Assembly (NCBI GenBank): GCA_035439445.1
Contig: DAORKG010000015.1
Coordinates: 1 to 64,000 of the forward strand
Direction: 5' to 3'
Source: UBA4416 sp035439445
GTDB taxonomy: Bacteria; Bacteroidota; Bacteroidia; B-17B0; Aurantibacillaceae
DNA: 64,000 nucleotides
Position 1 is the stretch's first letter. Every line of letters starts with the position of its first letter. Of the stretch, positions 35,359-45,111 are shown in pieces. A program made the position numbers and the translations under genes. The notes beneath the pieces were generated by a model that was not told where the DNA came from, did not search any database, and worked only from the letters and a program-made list of their open reading frames with translations.

Positions 35359-38088
35359 CTACTCCTTTACAAATTTCTTAACCACAATACTATTATTAAC
35401 ATGTAGCCTTACAAAGTAAATTCCTGAATTTAAATCATTGATATTGATAGAAAACTTATCCGAACTTCCATTATCACTTTGCATTACCACTTTTCCTAAA
35501 ACATCAACAATCTCATAATTTACTTTTACTGTTCCATTAATAGTTGACGAAACAGTAAGCAATGATTTAGCTGGATTAGGAAATAGAGCAATATGATTTT
35601 GTTTAACGACTTCGGAAATACCTGCCGTTAAAGCTTGTAAACAATTTGGTTTATTAACCTGATTATAAAAAGCCGTAACTTTTTGCATATCTGTTTTTAA
35701 TTTAGCAACTGATAGTAAATTAGAATTAGTGGTTGAAGAGCTGTCAAACGATGTCACAAAAGCATATTCCACCTCCTGCATTTGACCTGCATTTAAAGTA
35801 AAAGGACCTGAACTGATAATATAATTTTTATCTCTACAATCAAGAACTGGCTCTATCCAATAGCCACACGTATTATTTGGATCTGTATTAACTCCAACAT
35901 TATTAAGATCGCCTGGATACATCCAATTTGTATTTCCATTTCCTGTACCATATCCTCGAGAACCACATTGAATTGAAGTGCTATCTTTCCATTGCCCTTG
36001 TAAATAAGTATAATACTCTTCCTTAAGATTAAGGCAACAAGGACCGCTTGACGGAACAGGGACTGCACTTTCCCCCTCATAATATGAAATAAACTTACTC
36101 ATTTTACAATCTTCATCTATTTCATCAATAACACCATTATTGTTATTATCTACGCCATCTTGGGGCACAGATATAGGTCCTTTCAAAACAACAGTACCAC
36201 TCGCAGGAACTATGTTTCCATACCCTAAATGTCTTTGATTATAACCATCTTCATCTACAGAATCTACATTGTACACATATCCGTAATTATCAGCTACATT
36301 GCATCCAACATAATCATCTTCATTATTTCCAATTTTCACGTCAGACCATATTCCAACATAAACATTGTGGTAATTATTCAACGATCTATTTGTGATTTTA
36401 TAATCGTAAAATGTAGTATTTGCCAATTCATTATTTCCATTTAATGAATTTGGACATCCATAAGCATAGGCCATACCCTGAACTTCAATACCCATAGGAG
36501 AAAAAGATGACGAATGAACTGACAACATATCATTATAGATAAAATACAAAGTTTGGTCTCCTTTAATTTTTGGATAATCGCCATCATTAGGATTATATAA
36601 TCCATCGTTATTATAATCTACAAAAGGCGCAAGATTTCTTGAGTAACTTCCTGTCCCCTTGGCAGGCCAACTCCACATATCAGGAGTAGCTATTACACTT
36701 CCTGAATTAAATGCCGTTATAAAGTTATTGATATCTGTATAGCTAACCTTCCATATCTTATCATAATTCCAGGATGTTAAGGTATCGATACTTCCATTTA
36801 TTGTATCTAATGGACCAGGCCAAAAATCAGTTCCATCGATACTTCCATGCATATGAGCCGCACCATGTAATTGATTTACATCATCTAATCCTGCTATCCA
36901 CAAAGCAGAACCATTTGTAGTACTTTTTCCACTGCCTTTTGGCACCTCGTAAAAAGGCTTATAATATTCAAACCCATGAAAAAAGTTTCTGTTAGTAATC
37001 CCAGCTTTAACATTATTAATATCAAGTAATTTTAAATTTCCCCCTCCCAATATTCCAAAAGACTCGGTGTATAAGGTTTTATCAAAACTTCCAAACCCAT
37101 AAGGTTTTAGAGAATTACTATAAAAAGTTCCAGTATTAAACAGTAATTTATCCCCCTCTAATTCTATGTAACTACCAAAGGTAATATTTGTAAAAGTATT
37201 TGTAGATATTAAGTAAGTATTAAATGTATTATCAGAATTAAACTCAATAAAGCCTCTTCTAGTTGCATCATAGTTATACCTGTAAACAACGCCATTATTT
37301 GGGCCAGGTGCAATATCACTCGAAAAAACATCTCCCACAAAATTGTATGCGTTTGAAATTTTCATAAATGAAGTTCCTGAAAATATCATTCCCCCATAAT
37401 TTGTAACCCCAAGCCATTTCTTATTTTGAACATCAATATAAATACAAGTTACTATACCTGCATTACTAGGAATAATATTATTAATGAAACTATTCGATGT
37501 GAAAGAACTGTTAATATCAAATTCAATAAGCCTGTTTCTGCCTCCCAACCAAATTACAGAAGATGATTCAGCTTTTATAGATTTTATTGAATCATAAGGT
37601 AATTGACCATTTGCAACATTATAATTACTAAAACTTATTCCATCAAAACGTGATAGTCCTTTATTTGTACCTACGTAAATTTGATTTCCAACAACTTCAA
37701 CGCAATTGATATATTTCATAGGTAATCCCTGTGCTGTACTATAAGTTGTAAATACTGAACCATCAAATTTTACCAATCCTGAATCACATCCTATCCAAAT
37801 ATTACCATTGTTATCTTTAGCTAAAGCTGTGACCCTATTTGACGGAAAAGTTGGGTTAGACGACTGATTATATAAAGTCCAATTTGTGTTATCATATTTT
37901 AATAATCCAGCGTTTCCATTACTAATAGTTTGATATCCAATCCATTTATTTCCATTATTATCAACTAAAAAAGCTGTTTGCATTTTCAAGCCAGTTATTA
38001 CAGCGCTGGTAGTATAAGTAGTAAAACCATTTTGTGAAAAAACAACATGAAATGTTAACCAAAATATTATAGATAATAACCTTTTCAC
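35359..38088 (-). CDS. Propeller/T9SS type A surface protein, copy 2 of 3
   Basis: This 909-residue paralogue has the same order of parts: signal peptide (about 1-18, ending VVFSQ), blades with NIWIGCDSGLVKFDG, acidic loops DYNNDGLYNPNDGDYP and DNNNNGVIDE, and a type A sorting tail. It is the most divergent of the three. Its own features include a Pro/Cys-rich loop (PVPSSGPCCLNL), the segment FFHGFEYYKPFYEVPKG where copies 1 and 3 share another sequence, and a different signal peptide. It lacks the promoter box shared by copies 1 and 3. A secreted surface role is inferred. Confidence 0.9.
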   Translation of the reverse strand: MKRLLSIIFWLTFHVVFSQNGFTTYTTSAVITGLKMQTAFLVDNNGNKWIGYQTISNGNAGLLKYDNTNWTLYNQSSNPTFPSNRVTALAKDNNGNIWIGCDSGLVKFDGSVFTTYSTAQGLPMKYINCVEVVGNQIYVGTNKGLSRFDGISFSNYNVANGQLPYDSIKSIKAESSSVIWLGGRNRLIEFDINSSFTSNSFINNIIPSNAGIVTCIYIDVQNKKWLGVTNYGGMIFSGTSFMKISNAYNFVGDVFSSDIAPGPNNGVVYRYNYDATRRGFIEFNSDNTFNTYLISTNTFTNITFGSYIELEGDKLLFNTGTFYSNSLKPYGFGSFDKTLYTESFGILGGGNLKLLDINNVKAGITNRNFFHGFEYYKPFYEVPKGSGKSTTNGSALWIAGLDDVNQLHGAAHMHGSIDGTDFWPGPLDTINGSIDTLTSWNYDKIWKVSYTDINNFITAFNSGSVIATPDMWSWPAKGTGSYSRNLAPFVDYNNDGLYNPNDGDYPKIKGDQTLYFIYNDMLSVHSSSFSPMGIEVQGMAYAYGCPNSLNGNNELANTTFYDYKITNRSLNNYHNVYVGIWSDVKIGNNEDDYVGCNVADNYGYVYNVDSVDEDGYNQRHLGYGNIVPASGTVVLKGPISVPQDGVDNNNNGVIDEIDEDCKMSKFISYYEGESAVPVPSSGPCCLNLKEEYYTYLQGQWKDSTSIQCGSRGYGTGNGNTNWMYPGDLNNVGVNTDPNNTCGYWIEPVLDCRDKNYIISSGPFTLNAGQMQEVEYAFVTSFDSSSTTNSNLLSVAKLKTDMQKVTAFYNQVNKPNCLQALTAGISEVVKQNHIALFPNPAKSLLTVSSTINGTVKVNYEIVDVLGKVVMQSDNGSSDKFSININDLNSGIYFVRLHVNNSIVVKKFVKE

Positions 38089-38150
38089 TAATATAAACTT
38101 TATGTATAAATATAATTAATTATCTGTTAGACTACAATTAACATAAAAAT

Positions 38151-38194
38151 AAAAACCTGCTCAGTTTTAGAAAATAAAAAACATGAGCAGGTTT
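38151..38194 (-). terminator. Terminator of propeller copy 3
   Basis: AAACCTGCTCA (about 38153-38163) pairs with TGAGCAGGTTT (38184-38194) around a 20-base loop; on the minus strand a T-rich run follows. It separates copy 3 from copy 2. Confidence 0.65.
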
Positions 38195-38208
38195 AAAAAA
38201 TAACATTT

Positions 38209-40932
38209 TTATTCCTTCACAAATTTCTTAACTACCACACTATTATTAACTTGAAGTCTTAAAAAATAAATTCCCGAATTTAAATCATTGATATTAATTG
38301 AAAACTTATCTGAGCTCTCATTACCACTTTGCATTACCACTTTTCCTAACACATCAACAATCTCATAATTTACTTTTACTGTTCCATTAATAGTTGACGA
38401 AACTATAATTAATGATTTAGCAGGATTTGGATACAAACTAAAATCATTTTGTTTAGGAACCTCTGTAATGCCAACTGATATAGATTGTAAACAATTAGGC
38501 TTATTTGTCAAATTATAAAACGTGTTCACTTTTTGAATATCTGATTTTAGCTTGGTTAAAGAAATTAAATTATTACCAGCAGAAGAACTATCAAAGGATG
38601 TTACAAAAGCATATTCCACTTCCTGCATTTGACCTGCATTTAAAGTAAAAGGGCCTGAACTTAAAATCATTCTTCTATCTCCAGCCGTTCCGTTTTCAAT
38701 CCAATAACCACATGTATTTGAAGGATCTGAATTAACTCCATTATTAATTGGATCACCTGAATATACCCAATTAGTATTAGTTACTCCTCCATATCCAGTT
38801 CCACCGCAAGTAAACGGAGTTCCATCTTTCCAAAAACCTGTTAGGTAATTATAATATTCTTGTCCGTTAGTAGGATCTGTTGTTTGAACCGGTACACCTG
38901 CGAATGAATTATTAAAAAAGTTAAACTTATTTAATTTACAATCTTCATTTGGTTCATCAACAACTCCATTATTATTATTGTCAATTCCGTCATTTAAATT
39001 TGCAACCGGTCCTCTTAAAATATTAAATCCTTGAGCAGGCAAATAACTTCCATAACCTTGAGTGCCTGCAACGGTTTCATCATTAGCATCAGCATTATAA
39101 GCAAAACCATAATTATCACTCACATTACTACCTATGTAATCATCTCCGTAATACCCCAAATCCACATCACTCCATAAACCCACATAAACATTATGATAGT
39201 TGTTTGCCGAGCGATTAATAATTTTGTAATCGTAAAAAGTAGTATATGTTAATTCGTTTTTACCACTAACAGATGTTGGGCAACCATAAGCATAAGCCAT
39301 TCCATGTACTTCAATTCCCATTGGAGTAAAAGAAGTGCTGTGTGCTGCCAACTTATCATTATAAATATAATATAAAGTTTGGTCTCCTTTAATTTTCGGA
39401 TAATCTCCATCATTTGGATTGTAAATACCATCTCCATTATGGTCTACAAATGGGGCTAAATTACGAGAATAAGATCCATTCCCATGGGCTGGCCATGTTA
39501 ACATATCTGGTGTTGCTACTATGCTTCCCGAATTATAAGCAGTAATAAAATTATTAATATCAGTATAACTTACTTTCCATATTTTATCATAGTTTTTAGA
39601 AGTTGTTGTGTCGATAGTTGCTGCGATTGTGTCTAAAGGCCCTGGCCAAAAATCAACTCCTCCTTGGCGATACGTTTGGGCAGCACCATGCAATTGATTT
39701 CCTGCATCTAGTCCTCCAATCCATAAAGCCGAAGCAAAATTAGAATTCTTTCCACTTCCTTTTGGCACCTCATATAGCGCATTACCCGAGCCTCCTATAT
39801 CCCAATGCATGTCGCCTCTATTGGCAATACCCGCTCTCACATTATTTATGTCCAGTGTTTTAAAATTGTTAGGGTTAACTGCTCCTAATGGCATTACATA
39901 ATTTAAATAATCAAAACTATAATACATTTTTGGAGATGTATATGTAACTGTTGTCCCTCCTTGTGATATTAAAATTTTAGTACCTTCTCTCTCTATATAA
40001 TCTCCCAAATTATAAGTGCTAACTGGATAATAATACTGATAAACTGTATTATTAGGTGCTAACTCAGATAGTCCACTTATAGTACCCATAGTTGTTGTTC
40101 CCGTTGTATGCTTAAAAACAATACCATTATGAACACCTGCGGCAATATCAACAACTTTATTTGGAATTGAAGAGCCAAAAAGAACGTACATACTATTAGC
40201 ATTATTAAAAGTTGAACCAGTATATTTTAAAATACCAACATTTGTGGTTCCTAACCATTTTGCATTTTGCCCATCAATATATACACAGTTAATATTACCT
40301 GGTAAATTTGGTATAGCTAAATTCGAATAGCTAGTAATTGTATATGCGGCATTAATATTAAATTGAACTAATCTATCTTTACCACCAAGCCAAATTAAAT
40401 TATTAGATTCTGCTTTAATACAAGTAACAGTATCACTAGGCAACTTTCCGTTGCCTACGTTGTAACCAGTAAAATTACTTCCATCAAACCTAAACAATCC
40501 GGAATTTGTTCCTACATAAACTTGATTACCTACAGCTTCCAAACAATTTATAACTGCTGCTCCTAAACCAGAATTATAAGTTGTAAAAGAGGTTCCATCA
40601 AATTTAATCAAACCGGATGGTGAACCTATCCATATGTTACCATTATTATCGGATGCTAAAGCTGTAATAGCATTAGCCGGCAATGCCGGGTTAGAAGTGG
40701 TATTATACAAAGTCCACGTATTGTTATTATATTTTACTAATCCAACATTATTGCCACTTACAATTGGGGATTTAAACCCTATCCATTTATTACCAGAATT
40801 GTCAACAACAAAAGATGTTTGGCGCAATACAGTTCCTGTTAATGACAGATTTGTTGTGTAGGTTGTAAACCCGTTTTGTGAATTAGCCGAAAATACTGAT
40901 AAACAGCTAAAAAGTAGTAATAGTTTTTTCAT
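38209..40932 (-). CDS. Propeller/T9SS type A surface protein, copy 3 of 3
   Basis: This 907-residue paralogue has a signal peptide (1-18, ending SANSQ), blades with NIWIGSPSGLIKFDG, acidic loops DHNGDGIYNPNDGDYP and DNNNNGVVDE, and a type A sorting tail ending NSVVVKKFVKE. It matches copy 1 around RAGIANRGDMHWDI and in GVPVQTTDP, but matches copy 2 in KVSYTDINNFITA, SYSRNLAPFVD and LNAGQMQEVEYAF, so it looks mosaic. It has a -7 box at 40954-40961 like copy 1. It is likely exported by T9SS; the ligand is unknown. Confidence 0.9.
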   Translation of the reverse strand: MKKLLLLFSCLSVFSANSQNGFTTYTTNLSLTGTVLRQTSFVVDNSGNKWIGFKSPIVSGNNVGLVKYNNNTWTLYNTTSNPALPANAITALASDNNGNIWIGSPSGLIKFDGTSFTTYNSGLGAAVINCLEAVGNQVYVGTNSGLFRFDGSNFTGYNVGNGKLPSDTVTCIKAESNNLIWLGGKDRLVQFNINAAYTITSYSNLAIPNLPGNINCVYIDGQNAKWLGTTNVGILKYTGSTFNNANSMYVLFGSSIPNKVVDIAAGVHNGIVFKHTTGTTTMGTISGLSELAPNNTVYQYYYPVSTYNLGDYIEREGTKILISQGGTTVTYTSPKMYYSFDYLNYVMPLGAVNPNNFKTLDINNVRAGIANRGDMHWDIGGSGNALYEVPKGSGKNSNFASALWIGGLDAGNQLHGAAQTYRQGGVDFWPGPLDTIAATIDTTTSKNYDKIWKVSYTDINNFITAYNSGSIVATPDMLTWPAHGNGSYSRNLAPFVDHNGDGIYNPNDGDYPKIKGDQTLYYIYNDKLAAHSTSFTPMGIEVHGMAYAYGCPTSVSGKNELTYTTFYDYKIINRSANNYHNVYVGLWSDVDLGYYGDDYIGSNVSDNYGFAYNADANDETVAGTQGYGSYLPAQGFNILRGPVANLNDGIDNNNNGVVDEPNEDCKLNKFNFFNNSFAGVPVQTTDPTNGQEYYNYLTGFWKDGTPFTCGGTGYGGVTNTNWVYSGDPINNGVNSDPSNTCGYWIENGTAGDRRMILSSGPFTLNAGQMQEVEYAFVTSFDSSSAGNNLISLTKLKSDIQKVNTFYNLTNKPNCLQSISVGITEVPKQNDFSLYPNPAKSLIIVSSTINGTVKVNYEIVDVLGKVVMQSGNESSDKFSININDLNSGIYFLRLQVNNSVVVKKFVKE

Positions 40933-40953
40933 AAAAAATAGTTTTAGTTACTT

Positions 40954-40961
40954 CAAAATTA
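40954..40961 (-). promoter_or_regulatory. -7 element of propeller copy 3
   Basis: On the minus strand this reads TAATTTTG, 21 bases before the ATG, with a TTG about 25 bases further up. The flanking sequence aligns with that of copy 1, showing that upstream DNA was included in the duplication or conversion. Confidence 0.5.
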
Positions 40962-41132
40962 ACTTTATTACTTAACTAATTTTTAACAACTGAGTAACTG
41001 GTTGTTTTTTTCTAATAACTGGTAGAAAATAGCCTATAAATGTTAAATCCAATTTGGATAATAAACGTTAAAACATATTATATTGTTAACATATTTTAAC
41101 AAGCCTAAAATAGCTGTAACCCCTACCATTAC

Positions 41133-41140
41133 TAACTTTG
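41133..41140 (+). promoter_or_regulatory. -7 element of the moxR-bat operon
   Basis: TAACTTTG, an exact TAnnTTTG, lies 27 bases before the moxR start. No TTTG stands at the proper distance upstream, so the -33 half is weak. The 100 bases before it are AT-rich and also hold the promoter of propeller copy 3 in the other direction. Confidence 0.5.
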
Positions 41141-41167
41141 TGACGCTTGTATTAAACAAAAACACTT

Positions 41168-42160
41168 ATGGTAGTAGATATTAGAGAATTGAATGAACGC
41201 ATTCAGCGTGAAAGTGCATTTGTGGATGTGTTAACATCTGAAATGGACAAAGTAATCGTAGGCCAAAAACACATGGTTGAACGTTTATTAATTGGCTTAT
41301 TAAGTAATGGTCACATTTTATTAGAAGGTGTTCCAGGACTAGCAAAAACCTTAGCCATCAACACATTAGCTACTTGTATCGATGCTAAATTCAGCCGTAT
41401 TCAATTCACTCCTGATTTATTACCTGCCGATTTGATTGGAACAATGATTTACAATCAAAAGCAAGAACAATTCTCTATTCGTAAAGGGCCTATTTTTGCA
41501 AACTTCGTATTAGCTGATGAGATTAACCGTGCTCCGGCGAAGGTACAATCAGCTTTGTTAGAAGCGATGCAGGAAAAACAAGTTACCATTGGAGAAGAAA
41601 CTTTTAAATTACCTAACCCGTTTTTAGTATTAGCAACACAAAATCCTGTTGAACAAGAAGGAACATATCCATTACCTGAAGCTCAAATGGATCGTTTCAT
41701 GTTAAAAGTAGTAATTACCTATCCTACTCGCGAAGATGAACGTAAAGTAATTGCAGCTAACATTTCTCGCCAAGGAATGCCGAAAGCAAATATTGTTTTA
41801 AAACCTGAAGACATTCTAACCGCAAGAAATGTTGTGAAAGATGTTTACATGGACGAGAAAATTGAACGCTACATTGTTGACATTGTTTTTGCTACTCGTT
41901 TCCCTAAAGAATATAAATTAGAAAAATTTGCTCCATTAATTTCTTACGGTGGTTCTCCTCGTGCTAGTATTAACTTAGCATTAGCGGCAAAAGCTTATGC
42001 TTTTATTAAACGCAGAGGATATGTTATTCCGGAAGATGTGCGTGCAGTTTGTTTAGATGTGATGCGTCACCGTATTGGTTTAACTTACGAAGCAGAAGCA
42101 GAAAATATTACAACGGAGCATATCATTAATGAGCTGTTAAACGCAGTTGAAGTACCTTAA
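41168..42160 (+). CDS. moxR: MoxR-type AAA+ ATPase
   Basis: This 330-residue protein has Walker A GVPGLAKT (54-61), Walker B FVLADEINR (Asp117-Glu118), sensor 1 LATQNPVEQEG and the second-region arginine segment EAQMDRFMLK. MoxR ATPases act as chaperones that mature partner complexes, usually with a VWA-domain protein encoded nearby. Here it heads the bat operon, and the two VWA proteins BatA and BatB are the likely partners. It is separated by 101 bases from the DUF58 gene, unlike the tight joints further on. Confidence 0.96.
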   Translation: MVVDIRELNERIQRESAFVDVLTSEMDKVIVGQKHMVERLLIGLLSNGHILLEGVPGLAKTLAINTLATCIDAKFSRIQFTPDLLPADLIGTMIYNQKQEQFSIRKGPIFANFVLADEINRAPAKVQSALLEAMQEKQVTIGEETFKLPNPFLVLATQNPVEQEGTYPLPEAQMDRFMLKVVITYPTREDERKVIAANISRQGMPKANIVLKPEDILTARNVVKDVYMDEKIERYIVDIVFATRFPKEYKLEKFAPLISYGGSPRASINLALAAKAYAFIKRRGYVIPEDVRAVCLDVMRHRIGLTYEAEAENITTEHIINELLNAVEVP

Positions 42161-42183
42161 GATGTTTGAAGTTTTATTGTTTC

Positions 42184-42220
42184 ATGTTTAATGTAAAAGA
42201 ATTACTTCGGCATTAAACAT
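42184..42220 (+). other. Inverted repeat in the moxR-DUF58 spacer
   Basis: ATGTTTAATG (42184-42193) and CATTAAACAT (42211-42220) are perfect complements around 17 bases. The remaining spacer is built of short AAACAT/AAACAA words. No T run follows, so it may be an RNA-processing or stability hairpin rather than a terminator. Confidence 0.4.
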
Positions 42221-42261
42221 AAACACAACAAACATAAAACAATTAAACAATAAACATAATT

Positions 42262-43128
42262 GTGGAAACCGCTGAATTACTAAAAAAAGTACGTAAAATC
42301 GAAATCAAAACAAAGGGTTTGAGTAACCAGATTTTTTCTGGCGAATACCACTCTGCGTTTAAAGGTCGTGGTATGGCTTTTAGTGAAGTTCGTGAATACA
42401 CTCCCGGCGATGATGTAAGAACTATCGATTGGAATGTTACAGCTCGTTTAAGAACTCCTTACGTAAAAGTGTTTGAAGAAGAACGTGAACTAAGCGTAAT
42501 GATTTTAGTGGACGTGAGTGCCAGCGGACAATTTGGAACTCAAAAACAATTCAAGCAAGATTTAATTACTGAACTGTGCGCAGTGATAGCATTCTCAGCT
42601 TCGCAAAACAATGATAAAATCGGTGTTATATTTTTTAGCGATAAAATCGAAAAATTTATTCCACCAAAAAAAGGAAAATCACACATCTTAAGGATTATTC
42701 GTGAACTAATAAATATTGAGCCTGAACAAAAAGGAACAAACATTGAATTAGCATTAAAATATTTAACTAATGTGATAAAAAAGAAAAGTATTTGCTTTTT
42801 AATTTCCGATTTTAAAGATAACAACAACTATTCTGATGCAATGAAAATTGCCAATCGTAAACATGATGTGGTTGCACTTCGAATCAATGACAAGCACGAG
42901 AACACATTACCTGATTTAGGTTTAATTAAATTAAAAGATAACGAAACAGGAAAACTAATGTGGGTAGATACGAGTGACAAAGCATTCAGAAAACAACTAG
43001 AAGTAAATCACTTAAAATTTGAAGCACAGTTAAAAGATACTTTCACAAAAAGCGGAGTGGATTACACAACCATCCACACCCACGAAGGATACATCAAACC
43101 ATTAATGACATTATTTAAAAAGAGATAG
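42262..43128 (+). CDS. DUF58 domain protein
   Basis: This 288-residue protein contains the DUF58 signature YTPGDDVRTIDWNVTAR and a VWA-like core (MILVDVSASG, CFLISDFKDN). Proteins of this family stand between moxR and VWA genes in many phyla and are thought to belong to the MoxR-associated complex. The start is GTG at 42262, since no ATG precedes the conserved N-terminus. Its TAG overlaps the GTG of the next gene by one base, indicating translational coupling. Confidence 0.93.
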   Translation: METAELLKKVRKIEIKTKGLSNQIFSGEYHSAFKGRGMAFSEVREYTPGDDVRTIDWNVTARLRTPYVKVFEEERELSVMILVDVSASGQFGTQKQFKQDLITELCAVIAFSASQNNDKIGVIFFSDKIEKFIPPKKGKSHILRIIRELINIEPEQKGTNIELALKYLTNVIKKKSICFLISDFKDNNNYSDAMKIANRKHDVVALRINDKHENTLPDLGLIKLKDNETGKLMWVDTSDKAFRKQLEVNHLKFEAQLKDTFTKSGVDYTTIHTHEGYIKPLMTLFKKR

Positions 43129-44108
43129 TGAAAATAAAACATTACATATTATTTATTTTTTCGTTTTTAGCATTTTCATTTGCTAAGGCTCAAACAACTC
43201 CTGTTGAAGTTCATGCAGTAATAGATTCAACATCTATTCGTATTGGCGCTCAAACCAAATTAGATATTTATGTTAACTACGATGCTTCTTCTCAAAAAAA
43301 CATTGATATTCTTTGGCCTTTAATTGAAGACACTATTAAAAAAGGGATTGAGGTTGTTAGTGTTAGTCCAATTGACACAACCATACCTAATAAAAATAAA
43401 CCAAACATTGTTCAGCAACATATTCAATTAACAGTTACATCTTTTGATTCCGGCGCATACTACATCGCTCCTTTCAAATTTGTTATCAATAAAGACACTG
43501 CTAACCCTCTTTACACTGAGCCATTACACTTATTAGTTAATACTGTTGCTACAGATACTTCTTTAACAAAAGTAAAAGACATAAAAGCACCATTTGATGA
43601 ACCGTTTGACTGGAGATGGTATTTACCTTATGCTTATTGGGGATTAGCTATTTTAGCAGCAATCATTATTCTAATTATCGTCATCAGAAAATTAACTAAG
43701 AAAAAACCTCAAGAAGTCATTATTGAGCAACCTAAAATCCCAGCTCATGTGACGGCTTTAGAAACCTTAGAAAAAATAAAACAGGAAGCTATCTGGAAAG
43801 AAAATAAAATAAAAGAATACTACTCTGGTATTGCTGACACAGTTCGTTTATATATTGAAGAGCGCTTTGGTATTAATGCTTTAGAATTAACTTCTGATGA
43901 AATTATCAAAATATTCAAATCTCAGGTTGTAGATTCTGAAAGTAAAGCAAAATTAACTCAAATATTAACTCTATCCGACTTTGTGAAATTTGCAAAACAA
44001 ATTCCTATTGAAGCTGAACATACTTTAACATTGAATAATGCATTTGACTTTGTAAAAGGTACTATGCGAGAAGAACAATTACCAAACAATCAACAAACAG
44101 GTGCTTAA
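43128..44108 (+). CDS. BatD-like membrane protein of the bat operon
   Basis: This 326-residue protein has a signal peptide (about 1-21, ending AKAQ), a periplasmic beta-sandwich (about 25-150), a transmembrane helix (about 172-190, LAILAAIIILIIVI) and a cytoplasmic helical domain (about 205-320). This is a shorter version of the BatD layout and is regularly found between DUF58 and batA in Bacteroidota. The start is GTG at 43128, overlapping the previous stop, and its end overlaps batA by 8 bases. It probably helps to assemble the Bat complex at the inner membrane. Confidence 0.87.
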   Translation: MKIKHYILFIFSFLAFSFAKAQTTPVEVHAVIDSTSIRIGAQTKLDIYVNYDASSQKNIDILWPLIEDTIKKGIEVVSVSPIDTTIPNKNKPNIVQQHIQLTVTSFDSGAYYIAPFKFVINKDTANPLYTEPLHLLVNTVATDTSLTKVKDIKAPFDEPFDWRWYLPYAYWGLAILAAIIILIIVIRKLTKKKPQEVIIEQPKIPAHVTALETLEKIKQEAIWKENKIKEYYSGIADTVRLYIEERFGINALELTSDEIIKIFKSQVVDSESKAKLTQILTLSDFVKFAKQIPIEAEHTLTLNNAFDFVKGTMREEQLPNNQQTGA

Positions 44109-45111
44109 TTATTTTAAAGATATACAATTTGCTGAAAAGCATTGGTTCTGGTTGTTCATCATCATACCGGTGATGATTGCTTGGTACATTTATAAATTAA
44201 AAACATACGAGGGCGAAGTAAATTATTCGTCTTTCAATTTATTCACCGGCATTAAATCTTCTTTAAAAGCAAAATTCCGTCATATATTATTTGTTTTAAG
44301 ATTACTTTGTATTTCTCTTTTAATTTTAGCTATTGCTCGTCCTCAATCTCGTAGTAGCTGGAAAGATACTAAAACAGAAGGTATAGATATTGTGGTGAGT
44401 TTAGATGTATCCTTGTCTATGTTAGCAAAGGATTTCAAGCCAAATCGTATTGAGGTAGCAAAAGAACTTTTAGGTGATTTTATTGATGCAAGACCAAATG
44501 ATAAAATCGGTTTGGTTGTTTTTGGTGGCGAAGCTTTTACTCAATGTCCGCTTACTACAGACCATAAAATTATTAAAAACATGTTTGGCGACATTAAAGC
44601 AGGCATGTTAGATCAAGGCACTGCTATTGGTTTAGGTTTAGCAGACGGTGTAGCTCGTGTAAAAGATAGCAAAGCAAAAAGTAAAGTAGTAATTTTAATT
44701 TCAGATGGTGTAAACAATGTTGGCGAAATTGCTCCTTTAACAGCCGCTGATATTGCCAAAACATTTGGTGTGCGAGTATATTGTATTGGTGTGGGTAGCA
44801 AAGGTAAAGCGCTTCAGCCTGTAGCATTATATCCTAATGGAGAAATGGAATATGATTATGTGGATGTAGATATTGATGATGCGACCATGACTCAAATTAG
44901 TAAAATGACAGGTGGAAAATATTTCAGAGCAACCGACAGAGAAAGTTTAGAGAAAACCTATAAAGAAATTGATCAATTAGAAAAAACAATTATCAGTGAA
45001 AAAAGCTTTACAAATAAAGCGGAGCACTTTTTACCCTTAGCAGTTGCGGCTGCTATATGTTTATTGTTAGAATTTTTATTAAAACGTTTTTTATTTAAAG
45101 CTATACCATAA
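44101..45111 (+). CDS. batA: Aerotolerance protein BatA
   Basis: This 336-residue VWA protein has two N-terminal membrane helices (about 15-31 and 61-79), a VWA domain with the metal-binding motif DVSLS (Asp102, Ser104, Ser106), Thr in GTAIG and Asp in ISDGVNN, and a last helix near 312-330. The start is GTG at 44101, within the upstream gene. It ends with TAATG, overlapping batB by one base. In Bacteroides the bat genes were linked to oxygen tolerance; BatA and BatB are expected to form a membrane complex serviced by MoxR. Confidence 0.95.
   Translation: MLNYFKDIQFAEKHWFWLFIIIPVMIAWYIYKLKTYEGEVNYSSFNLFTGIKSSLKAKFRHILFVLRLLCISLLILAIARPQSRSSWKDTKTEGIDIVVSLDVSLSMLAKDFKPNRIEVAKELLGDFIDARPNDKIGLVVFGGEAFTQCPLTTDHKIIKNMFGDIKAGMLDQGTAIGLGLADGVARVKDSKAKSKVVILISDGVNNVGEIAPLTAADIAKTFGVRVYCIGVGSKGKALQPVALYPNGEMEYDYVDVDIDDATMTQISKMTGGKYFRATDRESLEKTYKEIDQLEKTIISEKSFTNKAEHFLPLAVAAAICLLLEFLLKRFLFKAIP

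Larger units (their letters stand above)
32460..40932. repeat. Tandem array of three paralogous genes
   Basis: Three same-strand genes of 2.7 kb each share their whole architecture and long stretches of nearly identical coding sequence, notably the last 250 bases. Spacers are 163 and 120 bases. Large direct repeats of this kind allow recombination between copies. Confidence 0.9.
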
